Positions 16,588 to 27,638 are shown, numbered from the stretch's first letter. The stretch is 64,000 bases of DNA from Jeotgalibacillus malaysiensis (GCA_000818095.1 CP009416.1:2278501-2342500), one strand, 5' to 3'. Translations and numbers: made by a program. The notes: generated from the letters alone by a model not told the origin.

Positions 16588-18108
16588 TCACTTTTTCTTT
16601 AATGGTGTCACTGCAGGTCCTTCCAGTACTGCACCGTCAAATGAAAATCTCGAACCGTGACACGGGCAGTCCCATGAACGTTCATCCTGATTCCAGGCGC
16701 ACTCACAGCCCATATGCGTACATGTAATATCGACTTTATGAAGGTTGCCTTCCTCATCCCGATAAGCGCCGGTTTTACCACTGTGATCTTTAATGATTCC
16801 GCCTTCCCCGCTTAGAATATCTTCCTCAGTTTTGCCAGGGCTTTTCAGCTTTCCTTTTACAAGCTCTGCTCCTACATTGGCATTCTCACTGACAAAGGTA
16901 CCGATAGATGATGAAACATCGTGATCAGCCGGATTGAAGAGTTCCTGAAAACGATTATGTTTATGTGTAATTAAATCTTTAATAATATGTGCAGCTGCAG
17001 TTCCGCCTGTCATGCCCCATTTTCTAAAACCGGTCGCAATATAAATGTGGTCATGATGACCTGTCACAAGTCCGGCATAAGGGATTCCGCTAACTGTATA
17101 TAAATCCTGTGAGGACCACCTGTATTTAAAGTCAGTTACACCGAATTTTGCTTTAGCGAATGACTCCAACCGCTGATATCTGCTGCCTTCAATATCATTC
17201 TGACCTGTCTTATGCCCTTCCCCTCCGATGATAAGAAGCTTTTTACCATCTTTATAGGGAGTCATTCTGATCGATTTCGTCGGGTTTTCCGCACTGATAT
17301 ACATGCCTTCTGCAAAGGAACCATCTACGATCGCAGCTGATGTATAAGATCGTTCAGGTTTGAGCCTTGAGAAATAGAGCCCTTTAAAATCAACAAAAGG
17401 AAAGTGAGTCGCTGCAATCAATTTTTTTGCTTTGATGACATATCCATCTTCAGTTTTAGCTTCTACCCCATTACTGTGTTCATCAGCATCAAGTAATCTG
17501 GTTTTTTCATAAATTTCCCCGCCGTGCTTGATATATTCATCCAGCAGCGCTTTTAAATACTTGACCGGATGGAATTGAAACTGATTCGGCATTTTTAATA
17601 CTGCCGCTGCCCCGATATCATAAGGCATTTCATCTGTGAATTCACCGGCAATACCAAGCGTCTGATAAGCTTTCCATTCTTTTTCAAGCTGTTCCGGCTG
17701 ATCAATTGTGTAGATGCCTGCTTCCTGCACACTAAAATCACAGTCAATCTCATGCTCACTGATTTGCTGCTTCATCCAGTTCATTGCTTCCGTATTAGCA
17801 TCGTAATAAAGCTTTGCCTTTTCTTTTCCGTGCTGAGAAATAAATTGATCATATACCATTCCGTGCTGTGCAGTTACTTTTGCGGTCGTATAGCCTGTCG
17901 TGCCCTGAAAGACCCGGTTTGCGTCTGCAATGGTTACTTTAAATCCTTCTTTAATGAGTAACAGTCCTGCTGTGATCCCGGCGATTCCTGCTCCTGCAAT
18001 CAGAATATCTGTCTCATGGTTATCAGTCAGTTTTTCTGCGTCAGGTACTCCGTCTTCAAGCCAGTATGACTGGTTGATTATATATTGATCGATAAATGAT
18101 TCTCCCAT
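16588..18108 (-). CDS. FAD-dependent oxidoreductase with C-terminal Rieske domain (YhfW-like)
   Basis: The 506-residue protein has an N-terminal dinucleotide-binding motif (DILIAGAGIAGITAGLLL, about residues 34-51) in a DAO-type FAD fold. At the C-terminus is a Rieske [2Fe-2S] site with CTHMGC and CPCHGSRF. B. subtilis YhfW has this arrangement. Its physiological substrate is not established; a redox role coupling an amine or hydroxy-acid oxidation to the iron-sulfur centre is inference. It is monocistronic, between dispersed elements on both sides, and not in its B. subtilis location. Confidence 0.88.
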   Translation of the reverse strand: MGESFIDQYIINQSYWLEDGVPDAEKLTDNHETDILIAGAGIAGITAGLLLIKEGFKVTIADANRVFQGTTGYTTAKVTAQHGMVYDQFISQHGKEKAKLYYDANTEAMNWMKQQISEHEIDCDFSVQEAGIYTIDQPEQLEKEWKAYQTLGIAGEFTDEMPYDIGAAAVLKMPNQFQFHPVKYLKALLDEYIKHGGEIYEKTRLLDADEHSNGVEAKTEDGYVIKAKKLIAATHFPFVDFKGLYFSRLKPERSYTSAAIVDGSFAEGMYISAENPTKSIRMTPYKDGKKLLIIGGEGHKTGQNDIEGSRYQRLESFAKAKFGVTDFKYRWSSQDLYTVSGIPYAGLVTGHHDHIYIATGFRKWGMTGGTAAAHIIKDLITHKHNRFQELFNPADHDVSSSIGTFVSENANVGAELVKGKLKSPGKTEEDILSGEGGIIKDHSGKTGAYRDEEGNLHKVDITCTHMGCECAWNQDERSWDCPCHGSRFSFDGAVLEGPAVTPLKKK

Positions 18109-18183
18109 TTTAGAAACCTCCTTTACTCAATAGTACTAACATTTCCTTCAACTGGATTTTTTAAACAAAGGTTCTATCAAATA

Positions 18184-18316
18184 CTGGCTGCAGATTTCCG
18201 CTTCAGGGGGACGCTTTCCGTGGCCGGGCGGTGAGCCCGCAGGCTTCGCCATGCCTAGTCTCACACGTCCCTTCCTGCCACAGGAGTCGCCCCCTTCCGC
18301 TCCAATCAGCAGCTGT
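18184..18316 (+). repeat. GC-rich dispersed element, copy 3
   Basis: The core is slightly diverged (GGTGAGCCCGCAGGCTTCGC). The ends GGCTGCAGATT and AATCAGCAGC are complementary apart from one position, and the inner AGGGGGACGC faces GTCGCCCCC. It lies in the gap between the YhfW-like gene and the tyrS terminator. Confidence 0.85.
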
Positions 18317-18354
18317 GCGAATATTAAATTTTCAATTCATATTTATATTAATTA

Positions 18355-18387
18355 AAATAAAAAGCACCCGATTAATCGGATGCTTTT
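18355..18387 (-). terminator. Terminator of tyrS
   Basis: AAAAGCATCCGATT and its near-complement flank a tight loop; on the minus strand the hairpin is followed by TTTTTATTTT. Confidence 0.88.
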
Positions 18388-18392
18388 AAGGA

Positions 18393-19935
<1,543 letters not shown>

Positions 19936-19954
19936 ATGTGCTTTAATAAAGATA

Positions 19955-19984
19955 GTTTTAGCACAAACAAATTTCATCTGTCAA
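19955..19984 (-). promoter_or_regulatory. Promoter of the tyrS leader
   Basis: TTGACA (19979-19984) and TAAAAC (19955-19960) are separated by 18 bases on the minus strand, upstream of the T-box. The -35 is perfect; the -10 is weak. Confidence 0.6.
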
Positions 19985-20079
19985 GTCATTGTTTCACTCT
20001 CTTAACCTCTTTAAATTTACATTTCAGCTGTATAAAATATGTTATAATCGTAAGGATGCTGCAAGGAGGATGATCTATA

Positions 20080-23000
20080 TTGTCAGACCAAAATAAATCA
20101 TTTCGTGAGCGGATCGCCGGATGGAGCGAGGCTTCAAACCGGATCGGATTGCCACGAAAGCTGCATACGTCGTACCAGGTTTTTTGGAATTTACTATTAT
20201 TACTCTTAATTTTTATTGTAATAGGTGCCGCATTTGCCGGTGGCGTCGGTGCAGGATACTTTGCTTCTCTTGTAAAAGATGAAGAAGTCCATTCACAAGA
20301 GTCACTTGAACAAAATATTTATAATTATACCGAAACATCAGACTTATATTTTGCCAACGATGTCTATCTCGGTAAGATCAGAACAGATCTTGAGAGAGAT
20401 GAAGTTGCACTTGAAGATGTTTCACCACTGCTGATTGATGCAGTCATTGCAACAGAAGATGAATACTTTATGGAGCACGACGGGGTTGTACCAAAAGCAA
20501 TCATGCGTGCAATTTTTCAGGAAGTCACAAACGCTGCCAACCAGACCGGTGGTAGTACACTCACACAACAGCTGATTAAAAATCAGGTGCTGACGAACGA
20601 AGTATCTTTTGACCGTAAAGCAAAAGAAATTCTGCTCGCACTAAGAGTTGAGCGATTCTTTGAAAAAGATGAGATTTTAGAAGCTTATTTGAATGTTGCT
20701 GATATGGGTAGAAATGCTTCCGGACGTAATATTGCCGGCGTCCAAACGGCTGCCATGGGACTGTTTGGTGTGAACGCTAGTGAATTAACATTACCGCAGG
20801 CCGCCTTTATCGCAGGACTTCCTCAGGCTCCGTTTGGTTATACACCTTTTACTAATGGCGGTGAGCTGAAGGAAGACGCCGGTTTACAGCCTGGGCGCGA
20901 GCGTAAAAATGAAGTACTTTCACGTATGCTGAGAGATGGCTCAATCACACAGGAAGAACATGATGAAGCCGTAGCATACGACTTAACACAGGATTTCGTT
21001 GAGCCGAGCTCTGGTGCATTAGAGCGTTACCCATATGTGACTGAGGAACTTGAGCGCCGTGCACAGGATATTCTAATGTATATGCTTGCTGAAAAAGATG
21101 GCTATTCTGAAGCGCAGGTAGATGCAAGTCAGACGCTTTTCGAGAAATATGCTGTACTAGCAGCAAGAGATATGCGTCAGAATGGTTATCAGATTCACTC
21201 AACGATCGATAAAGAAGTTTATGACAAGATGGAAGAAGTCAAAAATAATTACACACGTTTTGACGTCGAAAGAGAAGGCGAAGAATGGGACGCTGAAGAA
21301 GGCCGATTTGTACCTATCATGGAACAGGAACAGGTTGGAACAGTTCTGATGGAAAACGCGACTGGAAAGATTATCAGCTTTACAGGGGGGCGTGATCATG
21401 AGAGGAACAGTATTAATCACGCTACAATGTCATATAGATCTAGTGGTTCAACCATTAAACCACTTGCAGTTTATGCACCAGCCGTCGAATATGGTTTGAT
21501 CGGCGCAGGCTCACCATTAGCCGATGTTGCATTCACAGGTCCAGGTGGATGGCAGCCAGCAAACTATGTTGTTGGAAGAGAATATGGATTGATCCCTGCA
21601 AGAACCGCTCTTGCTGCTTCTCATAACCTTTCAGCCGCTCGCCTTTATGGAAGAATGCTGCAATCAGGTTATACCCCGGGAGAATTTTTGGAAGTAATTG
21701 ATCCACAGGGAATTGAAGATGTTGAATATAGTTACCCTGCATTCTCTCTTGGCGGGATGGAAAAAGGAATAACAGTTGAAGAAAACGTATCTGCTTATGC
21801 AGCAATTGCTAACTACGGTCAATATAACGAACCTTATATGATCGAAAAAATTATCGATAGAGATGGAAATGTAGTGTTTGAACATGAATCTGAGTCAAAA
21901 GAGATGTTCTCTCCTGCTGCCTCATACGTAACACTTGATATGATGAGAGACACTTTAACATCCATTGGTTCTGGACGAACTGCACCAGGCTACCTGAACT
22001 TCTCTACTGACTGGGCAGGTAAATCCGGAACATCCCAGGAAACAAGAGATAACTGGTTTATTGCTTCTAATCCTGAAGTAACATTCGGATTATGGCTTGG
22101 TTATGACACACCTAAAACGTTAAGAGATCAGAGCTCTGTACGTGCAATTAACCTCTGGGCGTTCATGATGAATGGTGTCAACGAAATCAGAACAGACTTG
22201 ATCGACCCGGAATACAGCTTCCAGCAGCCTGAAGGGGTTGTAAGCCGTTCGTTCTGTACATTTACAGGATTACCAGCGGGTCAGGCTTGTTCTGCTGCAG
22301 GTCTAGTAACGTCTGATCTATTTACAACTGCGTGGAGCCCTTCCGGTGAAGAAGCCGGTCTTGAGACTTCCAAATATGTGACAAGAAATGGTCAGCGGTA
22401 TATTGCACTTGATTCAACTCCGGATGAGTTTTCATCAACCGGTGCAATCTTAAGCCCTGACTTTGCAGAAACAATGTTATATCCATATGGCGGAGATGCT
22501 TCAAAACTATTCCCTGAGAATAATAGCTTCTTTGACAATATGCTTGTTGCAGATAACACATTGAATGACGATGGATCTAACCCATCGCCTGTTACAGCAA
22601 GCGTATCCGGCACAACACTCAGCTGGACCAACTCAGGCAGTGGTGATGTGATCGGATATCGCATTTACTCAGGATCAAGAGTCGTTACCATCAGTCAATT
22701 TGATGATGATAATTCTACTACGCTTCCTGCCGGCACTTATGAAGTGGTCGCAGTTGATGTAGCAGGTAAGGAATCTGCAAGATCAAATGAAGTAAGAATC
22801 GGCGCTGAGCCTGATCCTGAGCCTGCAGAACCGGAAGAAAACAATAACGGTAACAGCGGAAATGCGGGCAATGGTAATGGCAGTGGAAATGGTAACGGAA
22901 ACGGAAATGGAGGCGGCAGCACTCCTCCGGCTGAGGAAGACCCTCCAGCTGAAGAAGAACCACCTGCTGAAGAAGAGCCTCCTGCTGAAGAAGAGCCTCC

Positions 23001-23082
23001 TGCTGAGGAGGAACCTCCAGCCGAAGAAGAACCACCTGCTGACGAAGACCCTGAAGAACCAGGTGAAGGTGACGAAGCATAA
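20080..23082 (+). CDS. Class A penicillin-binding protein (transglycosylase/transpeptidase)
   Basis: The 1000-residue membrane-anchored enzyme polymerises and cross-links peptidoglycan. A short cytoplasmic N-terminus is followed by one transmembrane helix (about residues 36-63). The glycosyltransferase 51 domain has ATEDEYFMEHDG, GGSTLTQQLIKN and KEILEAYLN-type motifs (residues about 120-250). The transpeptidase domain has STIK (SxxK), SHN (SxN) and KSGT. A fibronectin-III-like region (about 835-905), an Asn/Gly-rich spacer and repeated PPAEEE motifs finish the protein. The start is TTG at 20080, with AAGGAGGA ten bases before. It lies beside tyrS as in many Bacillales and has its own terminator. 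Confidence 0.93.
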   Translation: MSDQNKSFRERIAGWSEASNRIGLPRKLHTSYQVFWNLLLLLLIFIVIGAAFAGGVGAGYFASLVKDEEVHSQESLEQNIYNYTETSDLYFANDVYLGKIRTDLERDEVALEDVSPLLIDAVIATEDEYFMEHDGVVPKAIMRAIFQEVTNAANQTGGSTLTQQLIKNQVLTNEVSFDRKAKEILLALRVERFFEKDEILEAYLNVADMGRNASGRNIAGVQTAAMGLFGVNASELTLPQAAFIAGLPQAPFGYTPFTNGGELKEDAGLQPGRERKNEVLSRMLRDGSITQEEHDEAVAYDLTQDFVEPSSGALERYPYVTEELERRAQDILMYMLAEKDGYSEAQVDASQTLFEKYAVLAARDMRQNGYQIHSTIDKEVYDKMEEVKNNYTRFDVEREGEEWDAEEGRFVPIMEQEQVGTVLMENATGKIISFTGGRDHERNSINHATMSYRSSGSTIKPLAVYAPAVEYGLIGAGSPLADVAFTGPGGWQPANYVVGREYGLIPARTALAASHNLSAARLYGRMLQSGYTPGEFLEVIDPQGIEDVEYSYPAFSLGGMEKGITVEENVSAYAAIANYGQYNEPYMIEKIIDRDGNVVFEHESESKEMFSPAASYVTLDMMRDTLTSIGSGRTAPGYLNFSTDWAGKSGTSQETRDNWFIASNPEVTFGLWLGYDTPKTLRDQSSVRAINLWAFMMNGVNEIRTDLIDPEYSFQQPEGVVSRSFCTFTGLPAGQACSAAGLVTSDLFTTAWSPSGEEAGLETSKYVTRNGQRYIALDSTPDEFSSTGAILSPDFAETMLYPYGGDASKLFPENNSFFDNMLVADNTLNDDGSNPSPVTASVSGTTLSWTNSGSGDVIGYRIYSGSRVVTISQFDDDNSTTLPAGTYEVVAVDVAGKESARSNEVRIGAEPDPEPAEPEENNNGNSGNAGNGNGSGNGNGNGNGGGSTPPAEEDPPAEEEPPAEEEPPAEEEPPAEEEPPAEEEPPADEDPEEPGEGDEA
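22918..23060 (+). repeat. Tandem 18-bp coding repeats in PBP tail (PPAEEE)
   Basis: Six or so 18-base units encode PPAEEE or close variants (PPAEED, PPADED) at the extreme C-terminus of the PBP. They follow a GNGNGNGN tract encoded by GGAAATGGTAACG-type repeats. Such Pro/Glu tails are length-variable wall-spanning linkers. Confidence 0.85.
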
Positions 23083-23091
23083 CACTAAAGG

Positions 23092-23123
23092 AACCAGGAT
23101 TGCTGATGCAATCCTGGTTTTTT
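23092..23123 (+). terminator. Terminator of the PBP gene
   Basis: AACCAGGATTG pairs with CAATCCTGGTT around a short loop and is followed by TTTT. Confidence 0.9.
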
Positions 23124-23154
23124 ATATAAATGGATTATTTAACATTTACCATTT

Positions 23155-23187
23155 TAAAAATCCGTCCTGATTTCAGAACGGATTTTT
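23155..23187 (-). terminator. Terminator of acsA
   Basis: AAAATCCGTTCTGA pairs with TCAGGACGGATTTT (one G-T pair), with T-runs on both sides. Confidence 0.88.
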
Positions 23188-23194
23188 CACACGA

Positions 23195-24913
23195 TTAATC
23201 TTCCATTGTAGATAAATCACCAGTTGGCAGATCAAGCTCCCACGCTTTCAATACGCGTCTCATAATCTTACCGCTTCTTGTTTTAGGCAGCTTATCTTTA
23301 AATTCAATCTCTCTAGGCGCCGCGTGCGCTGAAAGACCTTTTTTAACATGCTGTCTGATTTCTTCCTTCAGTTCATCACTTGCCTCGTATCCTTCACGAA
23401 GTGCGATGAACGCTTTAATAATTTCACCGCGAACAGGGTCAGGCTTTCCGATCACGCCGGCTTCAGCGATCGCGGGGTGTTCGACAAGCTTACTTTCTAC
23501 TTCGAACGGTCCTACACGCTCACCTGAAGTCATAATGACATCATCAATTCTACCCTGGAACCAGAAGTATCCATCTTCATCCTGGTAAGCAGAGTCACCG
23601 GACACATACCAGTCACCCGGCATAAAATAAGATTCGTATTTTTCTTTATTATTCCAGATCGTATGCATCATGGATGGCCAGCCCTTTTTAAGTGCAAGAT
23701 TACCCATCCGGTTAGCCGGCAGTTCATTCCCCTGATCATCCACAATGGCTGCTTCAACGCCCGGCACCGGTTTACCCATTGAGCCTGGACGGATTTCCAT
23801 TGCAGGGTAATTACAGATCATCTGTCCGCCAGTTTCAGTCATCCACCACGTATCATGAATACGATGATTAAATACCTTCATCCCCCATCTGATCACTTCC
23901 GGGTTGAGCGGCTCTCCTACACTCAGTACGTGACGAAGGTTGGAAAGGTCATATTTTTTAACAAGGTCATCCCCTGCTCCCATTAACATACGGAATGCTG
24001 TCGGAGCACTGTACCACACTGTTACTTCATAGTCTTCAAGTGTCTGATACCATGCCTCCGGGCTGAAGCGTCCTCCCACAATGACAGAAGTTGTCCCGGT
24101 GAGCCACGGTCCAAAAATACCGTATGATGTTCCTGTTACCCAGCCCGGGTCAGCAGTACACCAGTAAATATCATTATCTTTCAGATCAAGCACCCATCTT
24201 GCAGTCTGATAATGCTGCAGCATCGCTCGCTGTACATGCAGCACACCTTTTGGCTTACCTGTTGAACCTGATGTGTAATGCAGAATCAGTCCATCATCCT
24301 GTTCTAACCACTCAATCTCAAATGAGCGGGAAGCTTCACTGAAATGCTGATTAAAATCGATATATTTGCCTTCTTCAGTCACGTTATCGCCAACGACGAT
24401 TACATGCTTCAGGTTAGGCAGTTCATCCACCGGAATTCTCTCAAGCAGCTCAGGTGTTGTAATAATTGCTTTAGCATCGCTGTCTTCGAGGCGATCTCTT
24501 ACTGCGCCTTCCATGAATGCTTCAAAAAGCGGTCCGACAATGGCACCGATTTTTAATGCGCCAAGGAGTGCAAAATACAGTTCAGGAGATCTTGGCATAA
24601 AAATAAATACTCTATCTCCTTTTTCTATATCTGCCTGACTCTTCAGCACGTTTGCTGCTTTATTCGTCATTTCTTTCATTTCTCTGAATGTGTACTTTTC
24701 GTTGCGGTTCGCATCGCGGTAATACAATGCGATCTTGTTCTTTTTATCCCCTTCAGCATGACGGTCGATTGCTTCATACGCCATATTAATCTTGCCTGTA
24801 TGATGCCATGAAAATTCCTTTTCTACCTCACTCCAGTCAAATGAATCAACTGCAGCTTCATAGTTTTGAAGATTATAGTCCCCTTTAACTGCTGGTAGCG
24901 CTTCCAATTTCAT
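23195..24913 (-). CDS. acsA: Acetyl-CoA synthetase
   Basis: The 572-residue AMP-forming acyl-CoA synthetase has the AMP-binding motif YTSGSTGKPKG, the WWMTETGG substrate region, the hinge FQGRIDDVIMTSGERVG and the C-terminal PKTRSGKIMRR, whose final-motif lysine is the classic acetylation site. It activates acetate to acetyl-CoA. Family length matches B. subtilis AcsA. AcuA (acetyltransferase) and AcuC (deacetylase), encoded divergently just upstream, are the known regulators of this lysine. The start ATG follows GGGGGAAG. The divergent spacer carries a near-consensus cre. Confidence 0.96.
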   Translation of the reverse strand: MKLEALPAVKGDYNLQNYEAAVDSFDWSEVEKEFSWHHTGKINMAYEAIDRHAEGDKKNKIALYYRDANRNEKYTFREMKEMTNKAANVLKSQADIEKGDRVFIFMPRSPELYFALLGALKIGAIVGPLFEAFMEGAVRDRLEDSDAKAIITTPELLERIPVDELPNLKHVIVVGDNVTEEGKYIDFNQHFSEASRSFEIEWLEQDDGLILHYTSGSTGKPKGVLHVQRAMLQHYQTARWVLDLKDNDIYWCTADPGWVTGTSYGIFGPWLTGTTSVIVGGRFSPEAWYQTLEDYEVTVWYSAPTAFRMLMGAGDDLVKKYDLSNLRHVLSVGEPLNPEVIRWGMKVFNHRIHDTWWMTETGGQMICNYPAMEIRPGSMGKPVPGVEAAIVDDQGNELPANRMGNLALKKGWPSMMHTIWNNKEKYESYFMPGDWYVSGDSAYQDEDGYFWFQGRIDDVIMTSGERVGPFEVESKLVEHPAIAEAGVIGKPDPVRGEIIKAFIALREGYEASDELKEEIRQHVKKGLSAHAAPREIEFKDKLPKTRSGKIMRRVLKAWELDLPTGDLSTMED

Positions 24914-25011
24914 ATTATCTTCCCCCTATGTACAAGTTCTTTTACAGTATAGTACACTTCCAATATTATCTCAATTTTTTTAATATTCCGTTTGACAAAT
25001 TCTGCTTTAAA

Positions 25012-25036
25012 ACTGGCTGTTGATTTCCGCTGTGCA
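25012..25036. repeat. Remnant of dispersed-element ends
   Basis: CTGGCTGTTGATTTCCGCT joined directly to GTGCAAG resembles the left end of copies 3 and 4 fused to their right-end TGTGC, without the core. Probably an internally deleted copy. Confidence 0.45.
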
Positions 25037-25101
25037 AGAATAAGGTTTGACTTTTATATACCCTTTCAAAAAAGCAATCGCCATTTCTATTCTCCTTTTT
25101 G

Positions 25102-25116
25102 TTGAAAGCGCTTTTA
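25102..25116 (+). promoter_or_regulatory. Candidate CcpA-binding site (cre) between acsA and acuA
   Basis: TTGAAAGCGCTTTTA fits the cre consensus WTGNAANCGNWWNCA with one mismatch. It sits 52 bases before the acuA start and about 190 bases before acsA. In B. subtilis both acsA and acuABC are CcpA-repressed. Confidence 0.75.
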
Positions 25117-25167
25117 TAATTAGGGTATGCTGTATAGTAGGACTACTATGAAATGTAGGTGACAGTG

Positions 25168-25800
25168 ATGGACCATCCAAAATTATATAATGCGAAAGAA
25201 CTGAAAACAGCAAAAGGTGCAATCATGATCGAAGGGCCAGTATCAAAAGATCAGCTTGCATCAATGGAATTTCACGAAGACCTTGTTGCTTTCCGGGTGC
25301 CTGAGCAGCAGCATAAAGCACTAATTGAGATTGCGGGACTACCTGAAGGAAGAATCATTATTGCAAGAGACCATAATACAATTGTCGGTTATGTCACATA
25401 CCTCTACCCTGATCCGCTTGAAAGATGGTCACAGGGGAAAATGGATAATCTCATTGAACTTGGCGCAATTGAAGTCATTCCTAAATATCGCGGGGCATCT
25501 GTAGGTAAAAATCTTCTGAGGGTTTCAATGATGGATGATGCAATGGAAGATTATATCGTCATTACTACTGAGTACTACTGGCACTGGGACTTAAAAGGAA
25601 CCGGTCTTAATGTATGGGATTACAGAAAAGTAATGGAGAAAATGATGAACGCCGGCGGACTTGAATATTATGCGACAGATGACCCTGAGATCAGCTCTCA
25701 TCCTGCCAACTGTCTGATGGCACGGATCGGGAATCGTGTGGATCCGGAATCTATTCAGAAGTTCGATCAGCTCAGATTCATGAATCGATTTATGTACTAG
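25168..25800 (+). CDS. acuA: Acetoin utilization acetyltransferase AcuA
   Basis: The 210-residue GNAT-fold enzyme has IIARDHNTIVGYVTYLYPDPLERW and GAIEVIPKYRGASVGKNLL, the latter being the acetyl-CoA-binding loop. It acetylates and inactivates AcsA. The ATG at 25168 (MDHPKLYNAKELKTAKG) has AGGTGA upstream and gives the start seen in the B. subtilis protein; the GTG at 25159 overlaps that ribosome-binding site. First gene of acuABC; AcuB begins 12 bases after it. Confidence 0.95.
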   Translation: MDHPKLYNAKELKTAKGAIMIEGPVSKDQLASMEFHEDLVAFRVPEQQHKALIEIAGLPEGRIIIARDHNTIVGYVTYLYPDPLERWSQGKMDNLIELGAIEVIPKYRGASVGKNLLRVSMMDDAMEDYIVITTEYYWHWDLKGTGLNVWDYRKVMEKMMNAGGLEYYATDDPEISSHPANCLMARIGNRVDPESIQKFDQLRFMNRFMY

Positions 25801-25812
25801 GAGGAATGTCCA

Positions 25813-26460
25813 GTGATCATTGAAGATATGATGGTGCGTGATGTACATACACTTGCGCCTGATGCGACCTTAAATGAAGCGATTGAATTAATGAGCAGTG
25901 AAAAAGTCCGCCATCTGCCTGTAACAGATGTAACCGGAAAGGTTGTCGGTATTATTACTGACAGGGACATAAAAGAGTTTTCCCCCTCTCCCTTTCAGAC
26001 AGCTGACAGTAAAGCGCTGTATGAGACGAAGCTGCTTGATATCATGACAACACCCGTGATAACGGGGCATCCACTTGACTTTGTGGAAGAAGTGGCTGTT
26101 ACTTTCATGGAAGAGAGAATCGGCTGTCTCCCTATTGTCAGTGAAGATAAATTAGTTGGGATGATTACTGAGACTGATATTTTGCATACGCTCGTTCAGC
26201 TGACCGGAGCCACTCAGCCCGGTTCACAGATTGAAGTAAAAGTGCCGAATAAACAGGGTATGCTGTACGAAGTGGCAGGCATCATCAGAAAAAATCACTC
26301 TAACATTCATTCAGTGCTCGTCTATCCGGACCGGCACGATGAAAAATATAAAGTGTTAGTATTCCGCGTACAAACAATGAATCCGATGTCCGTCATTGAA
26401 GACTTACGCGAAGAAGGGCATGAAGTATTATGGCCAAACCTTCCAAGTTCCCCACTGTAG
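25813..26460 (+). CDS. acuB: AcuB, CBS-pair and ACT-domain protein
   Basis: The 215-residue protein has two CBS motifs (MMVRDVHTLAPDATLNEAIE...; IMTTPVITGHPLDFVEEVAV) and a C-terminal ACT-like domain beginning IEVKVPNKQGMLYEVAGIIR. It is presumed to sense adenylates or an amino-acid-like ligand and modulate the acu system; the biochemical role is not established. The start is a GTG at 25813, with GGAGGA overlapping the acuA stop. Its 3' end overlaps acuC by 31 bases, indicating coupled translation. Confidence 0.93.
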   Translation: MIIEDMMVRDVHTLAPDATLNEAIELMSSEKVRHLPVTDVTGKVVGIITDRDIKEFSPSPFQTADSKALYETKLLDIMTTPVITGHPLDFVEEVAVTFMEERIGCLPIVSEDKLVGMITETDILHTLVQLTGATQPGSQIEVKVPNKQGMLYEVAGIIRKNHSNIHSVLVYPDRHDEKYKVLVFRVQTMNPMSVIEDLREEGHEVLWPNLPSSPL

Positions 26461-27623
26461 AAAAAGATGCAGTCTTTATCTATTCAGATGATCTATTAAA
26501 CTATCGTTTTTCAGAGGATCATCCCTTTAATCAAAAAAGACTGCAGCTGACACTTGATCTATTAAAGTTTTCAGGGGCAATTACTGATTCGGACATTATC
26601 CCGCCCCGCTTAGCAACTGATGAAGAGCTGGCACTTGTACATGACACATCTTATATTGAAGCGGTTAAGCTCGCAGGAATTGGTCAGCTGCCAAGGGAAA
26701 AAGCTGAAAATTTCGGACTTGGCACAGAAGACACACCTATTTTTAAGGATATGCACGAAGCAAGCGCCAGACTTGTAGGGGGGACTTTAACCGCAGTCGA
26801 CCTGGTGATGGAAGGTAAAGCTTTACATGCGCTAAATCTAGGTGGCGGTCTGCATCATGGCTTTAGAGGAAAGGCTTCCGGATTTTGTATCTATAATGAC
26901 AGCTCAGTTGCGATCCGTTATATGCAGGAGAAATATAACGCAAAGGTGCTTTATGTTGATACAGATGCACACCATGGTGATGGAGTGCAGTGGTCTTTTT
27001 ATGATGATCCTACCTCATGCACGCTTTCATTACACGAAACAGGCCGCTACCTGTTCCCTGGTACAGGAGCTGTAAATGAGCGTGGTCATGGTAAAGGATA
27101 TGGATGTGCTTTTAATATTCCGCTGGATGCATTTACAGAGGACGAGTCTTTTCTTGCAGCGTATGAACGATCCTTCAGAGAAGTCATTGAGTTTTTTAAA
27201 CCGGATGTGATTTTAACACAAAACGGGGCTGATGCTCACTGCCTTGATCCGCTGACGCATTTATCTTCAACAATGAAGATCTATGAGGAAATTCCAAAGC
27301 TTGCACATGAACTGGCTCATGAGTATTGCGGTGGTAAATGGATCGCAGTCGGTGGCGGAGGATATGATATCTGGCGTGTTGTACCGAGAGCCTGGTCCCG
27401 TGTGTGGATGGAGATGAGTGGTTATCAGCCAGAGTCAGAGAACCTGCCTGAGGAATGGATTGAGAAATGGCAGCCAGCTTCACCGGTTCCGTTAATTAAA
27501 ACCTGGCATGACCCAAATGGTATCTATAAACCCATTCCACGAAAAAAAGAAATTACTGAAAAAAATGCTCAGACAGTAGAAAAAGCATTATACCCGCTCC
27601 AGAAATCAAAAAGCCAGGAATAG
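26430..27623 (+). CDS. acuC: AcuC, histone-deacetylase-family protein
   Basis: The 397-residue class I/II HDAC-like metal hydrolase deacetylates acetyl-CoA synthetase. Motifs visible: LGGGLHHGFRGKASGFCIYND, VDTDAHHGDGVQ (zinc ligands), LSLHETGRYLFPGTG and GGGGYD. The N-terminus up to DAVFIYSDDLLNYRF is slightly longer than in B. subtilis because the only in-frame start is the ATG at 26430 inside acuB. A strong hairpin shared with motS follows. Confidence 0.95.
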   Translation: MAKPSKFPTVEKDAVFIYSDDLLNYRFSEDHPFNQKRLQLTLDLLKFSGAITDSDIIPPRLATDEELALVHDTSYIEAVKLAGIGQLPREKAENFGLGTEDTPIFKDMHEASARLVGGTLTAVDLVMEGKALHALNLGGGLHHGFRGKASGFCIYNDSSVAIRYMQEKYNAKVLYVDTDAHHGDGVQWSFYDDPTSCTLSLHETGRYLFPGTGAVNERGHGKGYGCAFNIPLDAFTEDESFLAAYERSFREVIEFFKPDVILTQNGADAHCLDPLTHLSSTMKIYEEIPKLAHELAHEYCGGKWIAVGGGGYDIWRVVPRAWSRVWMEMSGYQPESENLPEEWIEKWQPASPVPLIKTWHDPNGIYKPIPRKKEITEKNAQTVEKALYPLQKSKSQE

Positions 27624-27638
27624 CTCCCTGGCTTTTCA
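27608..27638. terminator. Bidirectional terminator between acuC and motS
   Basis: AAAAGCCAGG and CCTGGCTTTT flank a short loop; the hairpin overlaps the end of acuC and serves both convergent operons. Confidence 0.85.

Noticed and set aside
22718-23085. Several long minus-strand frames over the PBP tail
   Set aside because: Shadows caused by the low-complexity Pro/Glu and Asn/Gly codons on the plus strand.
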